Shown here piece after piece: positions 48,151 to 58,600 of a stretch of DNA of 64,000 nt. A model generated the notes under the pieces. The model was not told where the DNA came from. It saw only the letters and a list, made by a program, of their open reading frames with translations, and made no database searches. The stretch is from Parasponia andersonii. Lineage: Eukaryota; Streptophyta; Magnoliopsida; Rosales; Cannabaceae. The position numbers and the translations under genes are program-made. Location of the stretch: positions 701,267 through 765,266 of the forward strand of contig JXTB01000019.1 in NCBI GenBank assembly GCA_002914805.1, written 5' to 3'. How positions within the stretch are numbered: position 1 is the stretch's first letter; every line of letters begins with the position of its first letter.

Positions 48151-49177
48151 TAACCACCACTCACCAATCTCCATATCATCCTCTATCTCTCTTGGTTCAC
48201 CAAATAAAGCCTATTTCCCAGACTTCTTATTATCTGCTTATTTGTGATGCATTTCTCTATACCCAAAGCATTTAATCTTACTAGTCGTTGCTCTAGTAGG
48301 CTGAGTGGTATTAGGAGGACTCTTTTAATTGGAGGTGCTACCTTTGTTTGCTACAATTTAGCTATTATTATTGTTGTTACCATTGAAAGACGTGCCACCT
48401 GACCATCTTAAGGCTTTTTTCTCTATCTAAAGTGCTTGTTAGTATATTGCAGACACTTTGACTAGATGGAACAAATTAACGGTATCTTAAATTTGAGGCT
48501 ACAAATCTCTAATATACCTTGCCACCAACTGATCATCTATTTCTTGATTCCTGTTACACACTAACAACTGATAGAATTCAGCTCTATAATCATCTATGGA
48601 ATAGGTTCTTTGCCTTAAGTTTTGTAGCCTTTGGTATATCAACCTTTGAAAATTGTAAGCCAGAAAGTCACTACACATCTTTTTCTTTATCTTGTCCTAT
48701 TCCACAATCTTTAGCTTCCCCAACCTAGTCATCGTCATCTTCAAATATAGCCACTGTACAGTGGCTCTACCATGAAGTCTTGTCACGATCAATGAGACCT
48801 TATTCTCAGGAACTCCCTTGAACTCAAAAACTTTTTCTACGATATATACCCGATCTAGAAATTCTTTCAGTTGCATATTCCTATAGAATTTAGGAATCCT
48901 AGTACGTAATCATGTCTCTCAACACGTCTATCATCCTCTTGTGTAGGAACATAAACCCTACGCCAATGAGGCAGTACTACTTCATAGTACTCTTCATCAT
49001 CAATAGAACCATCATTCCCTGAATCGTGTTATAATTCTGGGATTGATTTTGGAGAGCCAATAACATAGTCACCAACTTCGTTAAGTGGGCCACTTGTTGC
49101 TCTAATTACGTCATTCGATCACGTTCATAGACTTCATTCACTAGGATCTTGTTAACTAGGCATCTTCGTGGTGACAT
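48150..49177 (-). pseudogene. gag of gypsy element 3
   Basis: ATG at 49177 (MSPRRCLVNKILVNEVYERD) just inside the primer site. The retrotrans_gag core is recognisable around 48850-48420: FEFKGVPENKVSLIVTRL, LHGRATVQWLYLK, TYSIDDYRAEFYQLLVCNRN and DQLVARYIRDL. Several stops and a frame change are seen. Confidence 0.65.
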
Positions 49178-49213
49178 CTTATTAAGAACGAATACAGCTC
49201 TGATACCAAGGGA

Positions 49214-49671
49214 TGTAGTAGAAGTATCTAATGAGAAAGATCTTTCAGAAAATTGAATACAACCTACTTTAATCTGTTGATTCACTTACAAATACCAAAA
49301 AAAAAAGACTTCAAATAACTGTTAATTCTCTCAAGAATACCGAAAATTTAGGAAAAAAAAAGAGAAACTCTCTATAGTTTTATAAAACTCAAAATAACTT
49401 TTTTCAAAAGTTCCCTAAGGCTTACAATTTATAGGAAACTTAATAAAATACAAATCCCAATAAAAAATATTTAAAAAATCCGGACAAAGCAACTAAAAGC
49501 AATAGACATGCAAAAAATAGTTACTAAAAAAGTGTTGAAATCGCATTTTCGGTCGACCGATTCTTTTTAAAAGAATGGCATTTCTAGATGGGATTTTTGA
49601 TAGAACGAAAATATTTTCGGTCTACCTAAAATTCCAATTTTCATAATTTTCAAGATTGGTCGTAACGTGCA
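49214..49671 (-). repeat. 5' LTR of gypsy element 3
   Basis: On - it would start TGCACGTTACGACC and end TACTTCTACTACA, 5 bases from the Met-type primer site. The primer-proximal end is firm. The outer end at 49671 is a proposal based on TG..CA termini. A GGTCGACC palindrome is at about 49551-49558. Confidence 0.6.
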
Positions 49672-49829
49672 AAAAACTCCCCCTCTTTGCGTGTTGTATC
49701 AAATGTCTATTGAGATAGAGAAAGAGTTTTATCTTGGGTACACAAATTTTTCAGTACTTAACTTCCTTATGAAGTTGATACATAAAAAAATACAAAATAA
49801 GTAAAGTAATAAGTTATTTGACATACTAC

Positions 49830-51465
49830 TGAAGTTACTACTGGAAATGCTTCCTGAAGGGACAACTTTTATTAGATTGCATTATGAGGCAAAGGTGAAG
49901 TTGAGTAATATTAGTTTAGGTAATGAGTCAATTCATATGTGCAAATATAATTGTGTATTATTCTAGAAAGAGAATGTCCATTTAGACAAGTGCCCAATAT
50001 ACAGAAAGAGTTGGTAAGATAATGGAAAGAAATTTCTGAATAAGGTTATACATTATTTTCCTTTACTCTCTCATTGAAGAGGTTGTAAAGTTTTAAATAT
50101 ACTACAAAAGATATGAGGTGGCATGATTCTAATAGGCTAAAAGAAAATAGTATTATGAAACATACTACACACAAATTAGCTTCGGAAGATTTTGACCAAA
50201 GATATCTATCTTTGGCAACAGACCCAAGCTAATAATGTGCCTAGCGACAGATAAATTCAGCCCATTTAGGAATATAACTAACACATATATTATATGGCCA
50301 ACTGCTGTTATTCCGCATAACTTGCCACTTTGGAAGTGCATAAAACCAGAATCCATGATATTCTCTCTTTTAATTCCTGGACCTAATGCCCTTGGAAAAG
50401 ACATGGATGCACTTTTGAGGCTCTTGTGAATGAATTAAGGGAACTCTGGGAAATTAGTGTTAAAACCTGAGATGCAATGAATGGTACAACATTTTTAATA
50501 TGTGCTGCTATCACATGTACAATTATTAACTATCCAACATATATATTAACATTAGGATAGAGTAGAAAGGAATAAGGGATGACCAACATGCAATGAAGAA
50601 ATCTCGTTTGTTGGCATACAAAGCAAACTGCATACATTGGGCATAAGTATTTCTTACCAATGAATGATCCTATGAGTAGGAGTAAATAGTTTTATAGAAA
50701 TATAGAATTAAAGCCACCCCCTTGAAAATATACAAGTGATGATGTATTGAGATAATTAGAGAGCTTTCAGATCAGATTTCATAGTAAACATAAGAAATTT
50801 AGTGGTATGAAATGTAAACGTTCTAATTGAGCTTAATTGGTCTAAGAAAGCATATTTTTGAACTTGAGTAATGGCAGCATTTTTATACTATGACATAATC
50901 TAGATATAAAGCATATTAATAAAAATGTATGTCATTCTATTTTAGGTACTCTTTTAAGCATCGATAGAAAAATAAAAGACATTTATAAAGCAAGGCTTGA
51001 TTGTATGGATATGAAAATTCACAGTGGATTACACCTTTATAAGATTGGTGATATGTGGATGAAACTACATATTAGTTACACTTTAACTATTGATAAGCGG
51101 AAAAAATTTATTTAAATTCATTAGATTTGTAAAGTTCAATATGGTTTTGCAAATAACCTCACAAAAAATGTCATCGAATTTGGATTTAAATCACACAATT
51201 GTCATGTTCAATTTCAATGTTTGTTGCCCACTAGTAGGCCATACATGAAAAAATATATTCGTGAGACCATAGTTGAATTATGCATTATTTTTTAACAAAT
51301 TTGCGCAAAGTTTTTGAACGTTTCTAATCTTGAAAATCTTTAAAATAATATGATTGGCATACTATATAAGTTGGAACGAATCTTTCCTCTAGCATTTTTT
51401 TAATATTATGGTTCACGTAATAGTGCATTTGTCTCCGGAAGTAATACTTAGAGGGCCTATATAGT
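49830..51465 (+). pseudogene. CACTA (En/Spm) transposase TNP2-type fragment
   Basis: Reading across frames, the text follows the TNP2 family in order: MLPEGTTFIRLHYEAKVKLS (about 49850), CKYNCVLF (about 49945), ASEDFDQRYLSLATDP (50180), IIWPTAVIPHNLPLWKCI (50290), FSLLIPGPNALGKDMDALL (50365), LWEISVKT (50443), GHKYFLPMNDPMSRSK (50640), KARLDCMDMKIHSGLHLYKI (50985) and SHNCHVQFQCLLPT (51195), with a Leu/Glu-rich tail to about 51440. The family cuts and pastes CACTA elements. Stops and frameshifts are scattered throughout. The text breaks at the palindromic gypsy insertion at 51469. Confidence 0.8.
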
Positions 51466-51468
51466 ATA

Positions 51469-53671
51469 TGTCACGACTCAAAATCCGGGCTAGTGGCAGA
51501 AGGGGAATTTCACAAAGGTGAAAAATTCCTTAATTTATTTGAAAAGTGTCAAAAGTTCTAATTTTTATAAAAACGGTCCATTTAAATAAAATAATCGGAA
51601 TTCCATCCTGTGAACTACTCTCACAATTCGTATACACCATAAAACATAGATTGAACAATTACTTAAAAACATGAAATTAAATACAAAACCCAGCATCATC
51701 ATCATCCACTAAAAAGTCAAACACTAGAATGGCATACATAAGTTTGCAGACAAAATAGAAAGCAGTAATCTTGGTTCAATGCTAACACAAAATCCAAATA
51801 GTCTAAAGACTACGACAACAAACTCCTAGCATTACAAGAGGTGAACTGCAATCAGGATAACCTCTTACTCCTCTTGATCACCAAGATCGCACTGGACACC
51901 ACCTAAGGAGGAAGGTAGGGGGTGAGCATACAATGCCTAGTAGGAAAATAGTTACCTCGGGGAAAAACAGTTCAGTGATGGGTATCTCCTGCATGGTTAG
52001 TTCAAATCCAAAACATACACACACATATATATATAATCCAAACCGGGAGCCAATATATATAAAACAGTGTAATCAAAACCAGCAATCCATATGCACATGA
52101 CACAAATCAACCCATACCCATGAGCTCACATCCTCTCATCTGTGGAAACCCAGGATGATGGCACTAAGTGTACCTAACAGCCTGCCTGATACCTAAGCCC
52201 ATACTCAGAGGGGACACCCATGTGTCGCCTACCAAACTTGGAGGGGCAACCGAATTGCCTACACCTGCCAAATGGGGAGGTAATCAGAAGTAACAAGACC
52301 TCGCACGAGTTTACGGACTTTCACTGAACGTGGGGCATGCAGCCCACACTGTAAAACCCACGATGCTAACACGGTGCTTATGTATGATCCTATGACACGT
52401 GCAATACAGAACTGAAGTGTAAAAACTACTGTACTCTAGTTTTTCAGTAAAACATGCATAATAGGGTTTTATAGAAAAACGGGCAGCATAACGGCCCTAT
52501 TTTTGATATACCCAAAATAACCTGCACACAGCAAACTCCCAAAGTAGTACAGTATATATCGTATAACCAGAATCCAGCACATATAATTCAAATCATTATA
52601 AACATACTTGTTCTTATATGCTGCAGAAAATAAGTTTTAACTCAAAAATGGTAAAAAACGAAGGTAACTAAACCCCTACCTCAACAAAGTAGCGACACCA
52701 CACTATTAAGTCCTTAAGGTGTCGTTGACGATCGCTCGGAGGGTCGGGAACCAATTCCAAGCCCTCGATCGTCCTCTTGCGAAAAACAAACTTTCTCACC
52801 AGAGCTTCAATTCCACAAACGGACCTCTTCACTGAATTCCTAGCACCCAGAATAGCTAGGTTAGACATATAACTTGTCCAATTCGGGTCCGGGCCCACAC
52901 CGGACTGGTGGCACGCAAAATGAGATAAAATCTTGACCGTCCGATCTTGATTTTTGTGCCGATAACCAAACCACACAATATATATATATATATATATATC
53001 AAACTTTTCCATTTTCCGAGTACATTCCAAAAATGTAGTCAAAAACACAATCCAACGGCCGGATCGAAAACAACAACCATAAACTCGAAATGCCCAAAAA
53101 TGACAACTTTCAATCCGGGCAAAATGGAGTTGAGATATATATACCTTGATGATCCTTGTGACGATACGAATCCAACGGGACTGGTTTGAGGCCAAATGGT
53201 AGCCGGAATCGTCGCCGGTGACGAAAAAACCAATTTAGTCTCCTTGGAGATTTTCGACGATACAGGCAACGGCGACGACTGGGGATAAGCGGCGTAGCTT
53301 CGGCGCGGCATAGGGGACCTTCGCCGGTCGGTGGCGTGGGCGGACGGTGGCAAGTGGCAGTCCTGTGGCCTTCGGCAGTGGCACAGCCGAGAGAGATCCG
53401 AGAGAGGAGAGAAAAGAGAGTTTCGGGGATAGAGAGAGAAGAAGAGAGGGGATTGGTTGAGCAGGGCCACGTGGCCCAATCTTTTAGGGCTATGCAATTT
53501 TTCAAAAATTGCACATAAGTCCCCAAAATTTCAAATCTCTATCAATCCAGTCCCCCAAAATTTGTAATTTAGTCCCTTTGTACAAAACTTTTGCAAATTA
53601 GTCCCCACAATATTTTATCCGAAAAATTGATAAAATATCCAAATTACCCTCGAAAATTCCGGGTTTTTACA
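51469..53671 (-). repeat. LTR of left palindrome arm
   Basis: On -: TGTAAAAACCCGG (from 53671) to GTCGTGACA (51469), 2203 bp. Preceded on - by the polypurine tract AAAGAGGGGAGAA (53672-53684). It has a GC-rich segment (about 53190-53460) and a short TA run (52978-52999). ORFs within are not considered genes. Confidence 0.85.
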
Positions 53672-53730
53672 TTCTCCCCTCTTTATAAAAATTTCGTCCC
53701 GAAATTCAAAATACAAGTCAAGGTTTTAGA

Positions 53731-54113
53731 TCACAATACAACTTCTAACTGAAAGTTAAACAAATGAGGGTACTTCTCGTACATCTCCGTCTCGAGTTCC
53801 CAAGTAGCCTCGTCCTCTTTGTGATGTTCTCAAAGTACTTTAACAAGTGGTATCTCTCTATTGCGAAGCACCTTCAACTCTCTAGCCAACAAGCGAACAG
53901 GCTGCTCTTCATAGGACACATCCTCTTGGATCGGTACATGCACGTACTGAACAACATGAGATGGGTCCGACGTGTACTTCTTTAACATCGACACGTGAAA
54001 TACATTATGCACGTGACCCAACTGTGCAGGTACATTCAAGTGATAAGCCACTGGTCCAATTCTCTCTGTGATCTCAAAGGGACCAATATACCTCGGAGCA
54101 AGCTTACCCTTAA
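53731..54113 (-). pseudogene. 3' end of Tekay pol (chromodomain) in left arm
   Basis: Open at 54051-53830 ([47 protein letters not shown]), then TGA in place of Trp, then [13 protein letters not shown] to the stop at 53731. It is the inverted counterpart of 54144-54526. Confidence 0.85.
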
Positions 54114-54143
54114 TTCCAAATCTTGAAACACCTCGCCTTGGGG

Positions 54144-54526
54144 TTAAGGGTAAGCTTGCTCCGAGGTATATTGGTCCCTTTGAGATTACTGAGAGAATTG
54201 GACCAGTGGCGTATCGCTTGAATCTACCTGCACAGTTAGGTCACATGCATAATGTGTTTCACGTGTCGATGTTGAAGAAGTACACGTCGGACCCATCTCA
54301 TGTTGTTCAGTACGTGCATGTACCGATCCAAGAGGATGTGTCCTATGAAGAGCAGCATGTTCAGTTGTTGGCTAGAGAGTTGAAGGTGCTTCACAGCAGA
54401 GAGATACCATTTGTCAAGGTGCTTTGGAAACATCACAAAGAGGACGAGGCTACTTGGGAACTCGAGACGGAGATGTACGAGAAGTACCCTCATTTGTTTA
54501 ACTTTCAGTTAGAAGTTGTATTGTGA
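54144..54526 (+). pseudogene. 3' end of Tekay pol (chromodomain) in right arm
   Basis: An open stretch ending in the chromodomain: [40 protein letters not shown], then QLEVVL and stop. It retains the Trp lost in the left arm. There is no upstream pol, so it cannot encode a working protein. The open frame extends left across the centre to 54068 only by chance. Confidence 0.85.
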
Positions 54527-54585
54527 TGAAAAACCTTGACTTGTATTTTGAATTTCGGGACGAAATTCTTATAAGGAGGGGAGAA

Positions 54586-56138
54586 TGTAAAAACCCGGAA
54601 TTTTCGAGGGTAATTTGGATATTTTACCATTTTTCTAGATAAAATACTGTGGGGACTAATTTGCCAAAGTTTTGTATAGAGGGACTAAATTACAAATTTT
54701 GGGGGATTAAATTGATAGAGATTTGAAATTTTGGGGACTTATGTGAAATTTTTGAAAAATTGCACAGCCCTATAAGGTTGGACCACGTGGCCCTGCTCAA
54801 CCAATCCCCTCTCTTCTTCTCTCTCTCTCTCTCCCCGAAAATCTCTTTCTCTCTCCTCTCTCGGATCTCTTGGCCGCACCACCGCAGGACTGCTGCCCAG
54901 CCACCGTCCGGGCCGCTCACTGACCGACGTCGACTCGCCGAGCTGCCGCAAAGCTCCGTCGTCCTTCGCCGCTTGCTGTCGCCGCCTGGTTCGCCGGGAA
55001 AAGCCATAGAAGCCGATTTGAGCTTTTTCGGTTTTTCCGTCTCCGGCGACGATTCCGGCCACCATTCGGCCTCAAACCGGTCCCGTTGGATTCGTATCAT
55101 CGCAAAGATCATCAAGGTATATATATCTCAACTCCATTTTGCCCGGATTGAAAGTTACCATTTTTGGTCATTTCGAGTTTATGGTTGTTGTTCTTGATCC
55201 GGCTGTTGGATTGTATTTTTGACTACATTTTTGGAATGTACTCGGAAAATGGAGAAGTTTGATATATATATTGTGTGGTTTGGTGATCGGCACAAAAATC
55301 CAGATCGAACGGTCGAGATTTTGTCTCATTTTGCGTGCCACCGGTCCGGTGTGGACCCGGACTCGAATTGGACAAGTTATATGTCTAACCTAGCTATTTT
55401 GGGTGCTAGGAATTCAGTGAAGAGGTCCGTTTGTGGAATTGAAGCTCAGGTGAGAGAGTTGGTTTTTCGCACGAGGACGATCGAGGCTTTGAATTGGTTC
55501 CCGACCCTCTAGGCGATCGTCCACGACACCTTAAGGACTTAATAGCATGTGTCGCTATTCTGTTAAGGTAGGGGTTTAGTTACCTTCATTTTATACCGTT
55601 TTTGAGTTAAAACTTATTTTCTGCAGTATATAAGAACAATGTGTTTTTAATGATTTGAATTATATGTGATGGAATCTGGTTATACGATATATACTGTACT
55701 GCTCTGGGAATTTGCTGTGTGCAGGTTATTTTAGGTATAACAAAAATAGGGCCGTTATACTACCCGTTTTTCTATAAAACCCTATTATGCATGTTTTACT
55801 GAAAAACCAGAGTAAAGTAGTTTTTACACTTCAGTTCTGTATTGCACGTGTCATATGATCATACATGAGCACCGTGGGTTTTACAGTGTGGCGTTGCATG
55901 CCCCACCGTCGGTGTAGGCAATTCGATTGCCCCTCTAAGTTTGGTAGGCGACACATGGATGTCCCCTCCGGGTATGGGCTTAGGTATCAGGCAGGCTTTT
56001 AGGTACACTTAGTGCCATCTTCCTGGGTTTCCACAGATGAGAGGATATGAGCTCATGGGTATGGGTTGATTTGTGTCATGTGCATATGGAGTGATGTTTT
56101 TGATTACACTGTTATATATATATTGGCTCCCGGTATGG

Positions 56139-56195
<57 letters not shown>

Positions 56196-56728
56196 GTGTG
56201 TGTATGTTTTGGATTTGAACTAACTATGCAAGAGATTCCCATCACCGAACTGTTTTTTCCTGAGGTAACTATTTTCCTACTGGGCATTGTCTCCCCTACC
56301 TTCCTCCTCAGGTGGTGTCCAGTGCGATCTTGGTGATTAAGAGGAGTAAGAGGTCATCCTGATTACAGTTCATCTCGTTGTCGTAGTCTTTGGACTATTT
56401 GGATTGTGTGTTAGCATTGAACCAAGATTACTGCTTTCTATTTTGTCTGCAAACTTATGTATGCCATTCTGGTGTTTGACTTCTGCTGTGGATGATGATG
56501 ATGCTGGGTTTTGTATTTAATTTCATGTTTTTAAGTAATTGTTCAATTTATGTTTGGTGGTGTATACGAACTGTGGGAGTGGTTCATGGGATGGAATTCC
56601 AATTATTTTATTTAAATGGACTGTTTTTATAAAAACTATAACTTTTGACACTTTTCAAATAAATTAAGAAATTTCCCACCTTTGTGAAATTCCACTTCTG
56701 CCACTAGCCTGGGTTTTGGGTCGTGACA
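54586..56728 (+). repeat. LTR of right palindrome arm
   Basis: 2143 bp, TGTAAAAACCCGG to GTCGTGACA, after the polypurine tract AAGGAGGGGAGAA (54573-54585). It contains a GC-rich segment (about 54870-55090) and an expanded (TA)n tract (56138-56194). Same family as 1-792. Confidence 0.88.
56138..56194. repeat. (TA)n microsatellite in right LTR
   Basis: About 28 TA units. The matching place in the left arm (near 52026-52035) has only a few. Confidence 0.95.
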
Positions 56729-56877
56729 CTATATGCTCTAGCTCAAGGCTCGTTGAGTCTCATAGGCCATATGTATATTGGAATAAGCATACAAATAATA
56801 GTTCGTCATTTCAATTTATAATTTTTTTATCATATTGGTCAATATTTTTGTTATAGACTGACCATAGATAGGTGCCC

Positions 56878-56957
56878 TATCAGAAATAAAACTTTTTTGT
56901 GACTCATTGGGCCATTGTTTAGTTGTTTGGACTTATGTTGTGAGTTGGGCTTATTTT

Positions 56958-57009
<52 letters not shown>

Positions 57010-57279
57010 TAATAGCCCATAGTTTAACATCCAAGTTTCTAGAGTATTCTTGTATTTACTAAATTACTCTTGTATTTGTATAATTAATTAGGTGATGGAG
57101 GTTATATAGAACATCTAGAATCATCCTTTGAGTAGTATAAATAGAGTGCACCTCCCCCCATTTTGTATCAAGCAAAAGAGAAACAATTCAAGTAGTAATA
57201 CAAGTTCTTCTCTTCCACCAAAATTCTCTCTAGTTTCTTTTTTAGCCTTTCTAGCTTTAAAAATCTCCTATTTTTAACA
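56878..57279 (+). repeat. 5' LTR of copia element 2
   Basis: 402 bp, TATCAGAAATAAA to TTTTTAACA. The expected TG start is mutated. TATA box TATAAATA at 57136-57143. Contains an expanded (GT)n tract (56959-57008). Preceded by TGCCC (56873-56877), the target duplication. Confidence 0.9.
56959..57008. repeat. (GT)n microsatellite in the 5' LTR of copia 2
   Basis: About 25 GT units, against about 6-7 at the same place in the 3' LTR (61788-61800). Confidence 0.95.
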
Positions 57280-57282
57280 AAG

Positions 57283-57293
57283 TGGTATCAGAG
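57283..57293 (+). other. Primer binding site of copia element 2
   Basis: TGGTATCAGAG, initiator tRNA-Met complement, 3 bases after the LTR end. Confidence 0.85.
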
Positions 57294-57686
57294 TAAGGTT
57301 ATGAGTTCTCTTGAAATTCTAAGTATGCTTTATGGTTGCAGTTTTGACTGATCTTCCACATCAGAAAAGAATTTTTGAGGTTGAGAGTATTAGCTATTTA
57401 TTCCAAACATTCTACTATTACAAATCAAATTAAAGAACTCGATGAGACGAACATGTTGCCATAAGAATCAGCCCAATCGGAGTTTGAATGAGTCTGAACG
57501 AGTCGTCGGAAATTTGCTGCCACAAACTAAGTCAACTCACTGAGTTGAGCCGAGTCATAGCCATTTGACCGAGCTGTTGACCAAGCCATCAGAGCTGTTT
57601 GACCACACCGTTGACTAAGTCATCAGAGCCATTGACTGCACTGTTAACCAACCTGTTGACCAGCGTTGACCGTTGACCGCCCTGTT

Positions 57687-58600
57687 ATGGCTACCGGTAG
57701 TTTAGCATCTTTTCAAGGCAGCAACTTTGATAATTGGACTATCAAAATAAAAGTCCTCCTTGGAGAACATAATGTTTGGGGAGTAGTAGAGAAAGGCTAC
57801 GAAGAGCCAAGAGATTAGACAACACTATCTTTAACACAGAATGATAGTTTAAAAGATTCAAGAAAGAGAGACAAAAAAGCTCTCTTCCTTATCTACCAGG
57901 CCTTAGATGACAACGGGTTTGAGAAAATCTTAAGTGCAACCTCCGCTAAAGAAGAATAGGAGAAACTTCAAATTTCATACAAGGGAGAAGAAAAGGTCAA
58001 AAAGGTCTGCCTTCAAACTCTAAAAGGAGATTTGATTTATTACACATGACAGAGACTGAGTCAGTTTTTGACTACTTTTTTAGAATTCTAACCATTTCCA
58101 ATCAAATGAAGAGAAATGGTGAGAAACTAGAAAATATTGCGATCATGGAAAAGATTCTTCGATTGTTAGACCCAAAATTCGAGAATATTATCACTGTCAT
58201 TGAAGAAACCAAAGACTTAGGAGCCATGACGATAGAACAACTCTTGAGTTCCTTGTAAGCCTATGAAGAAAAGAAAAAGAAGATGCGAAATTTCAAAGAG
58301 CAGCTCCTTAAAACTCAACTCTAAGAAAAATAAGAAGATTCCGGCAATGGAAGAGGATATGGAAGAGGTCGAAGCCAAGGAAGAGGCCGTGGACATGGAA
58401 GAAGAGGAATAGGATACTTCAACAACAATATGAAAATGAAGATAGACGAGAAAGTTTGACAAGAGGTCGTGGAAGAGGTAACCCACGGCGTTGGCATGTC
58501 AAGTCCCAAATCAAGTATCACAACTATCAGAGATATGGTCATTATGTTTCGGAATGTAGAGCTCAAAAGAAGGTGCAAGAAAGAGCCAACTAAGATAAAA
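57687..58600 (+). pseudogene. gag of copia element 2
   Basis: ATG 57687 opens MATGSLASFQGSNFDNWTIK, typical copia gag. The UBN2 core continues through 58046-58258 (SVFDYFFRILTISNQMKRNG, LRLLDPKFENIITVIEETKD), then a Gly-Arg rich stretch (58340-58420). The zinc knuckle near 58520 reads YHNYQRYGHYVSEC. Both first cysteines are Tyr (G-to-A changes) while His and the last Cys remain. Stops at Trp/Gln positions. Confidence 0.8.

Larger units (their letters stand above)
43306..49671 (-). mobile_element. Decayed Ty3/gypsy element 3, 3' end truncated, with an LTR-like insert
   Basis: On the - strand: LTR (49671-49214), Met-type primer site GCTCTGATACCA in + sense (49197-49208), gag (49177-48150), an insert (about 46600-48150), then protease, RT, RNase H and integrase down to 43306. 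There it abuts the copia-1 leader. No 3' LTR is present. The [20 protein letters not shown] integrase type suggests a chromovirus-related lineage (Reina-like is a guess). Confidence 0.65.
51469..56728. mobile_element. Palindromic (inverted-repeat) Tekay-type gypsy derivative
   Basis: Arms 51469-54113 and 54144-56728 (about 2.6 kb each) are reverse complements with scattered differences, around a 30-base centre (54114-54143). Each arm is one LTR plus the last about 440 bases of pol, both LTRs pointing outward. The outer termini are both the LTR 3' end (TGTCACGAC / GTCGTGACA). Flanks are GTATA (51464-51468) and CTATA (56729-56733), a one-mismatch 5-bp duplication. The transcript would fold into a very long hairpin. 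Confidence 0.85.

Noticed and set aside
50235..50429. Possible independent small gene
   Set aside because: It is part of a longer TNP2 transposase similarity that continues in other frames on both sides.
52668..53195. Long ORF (175 codons) on - and overlapping ORFs on both strands to 53526
   Set aside because: They lie entirely inside an LTR, have low-complexity Arg/Ser/Pro composition, and the mirror arm (54690-55512) breaks the same frames differently.
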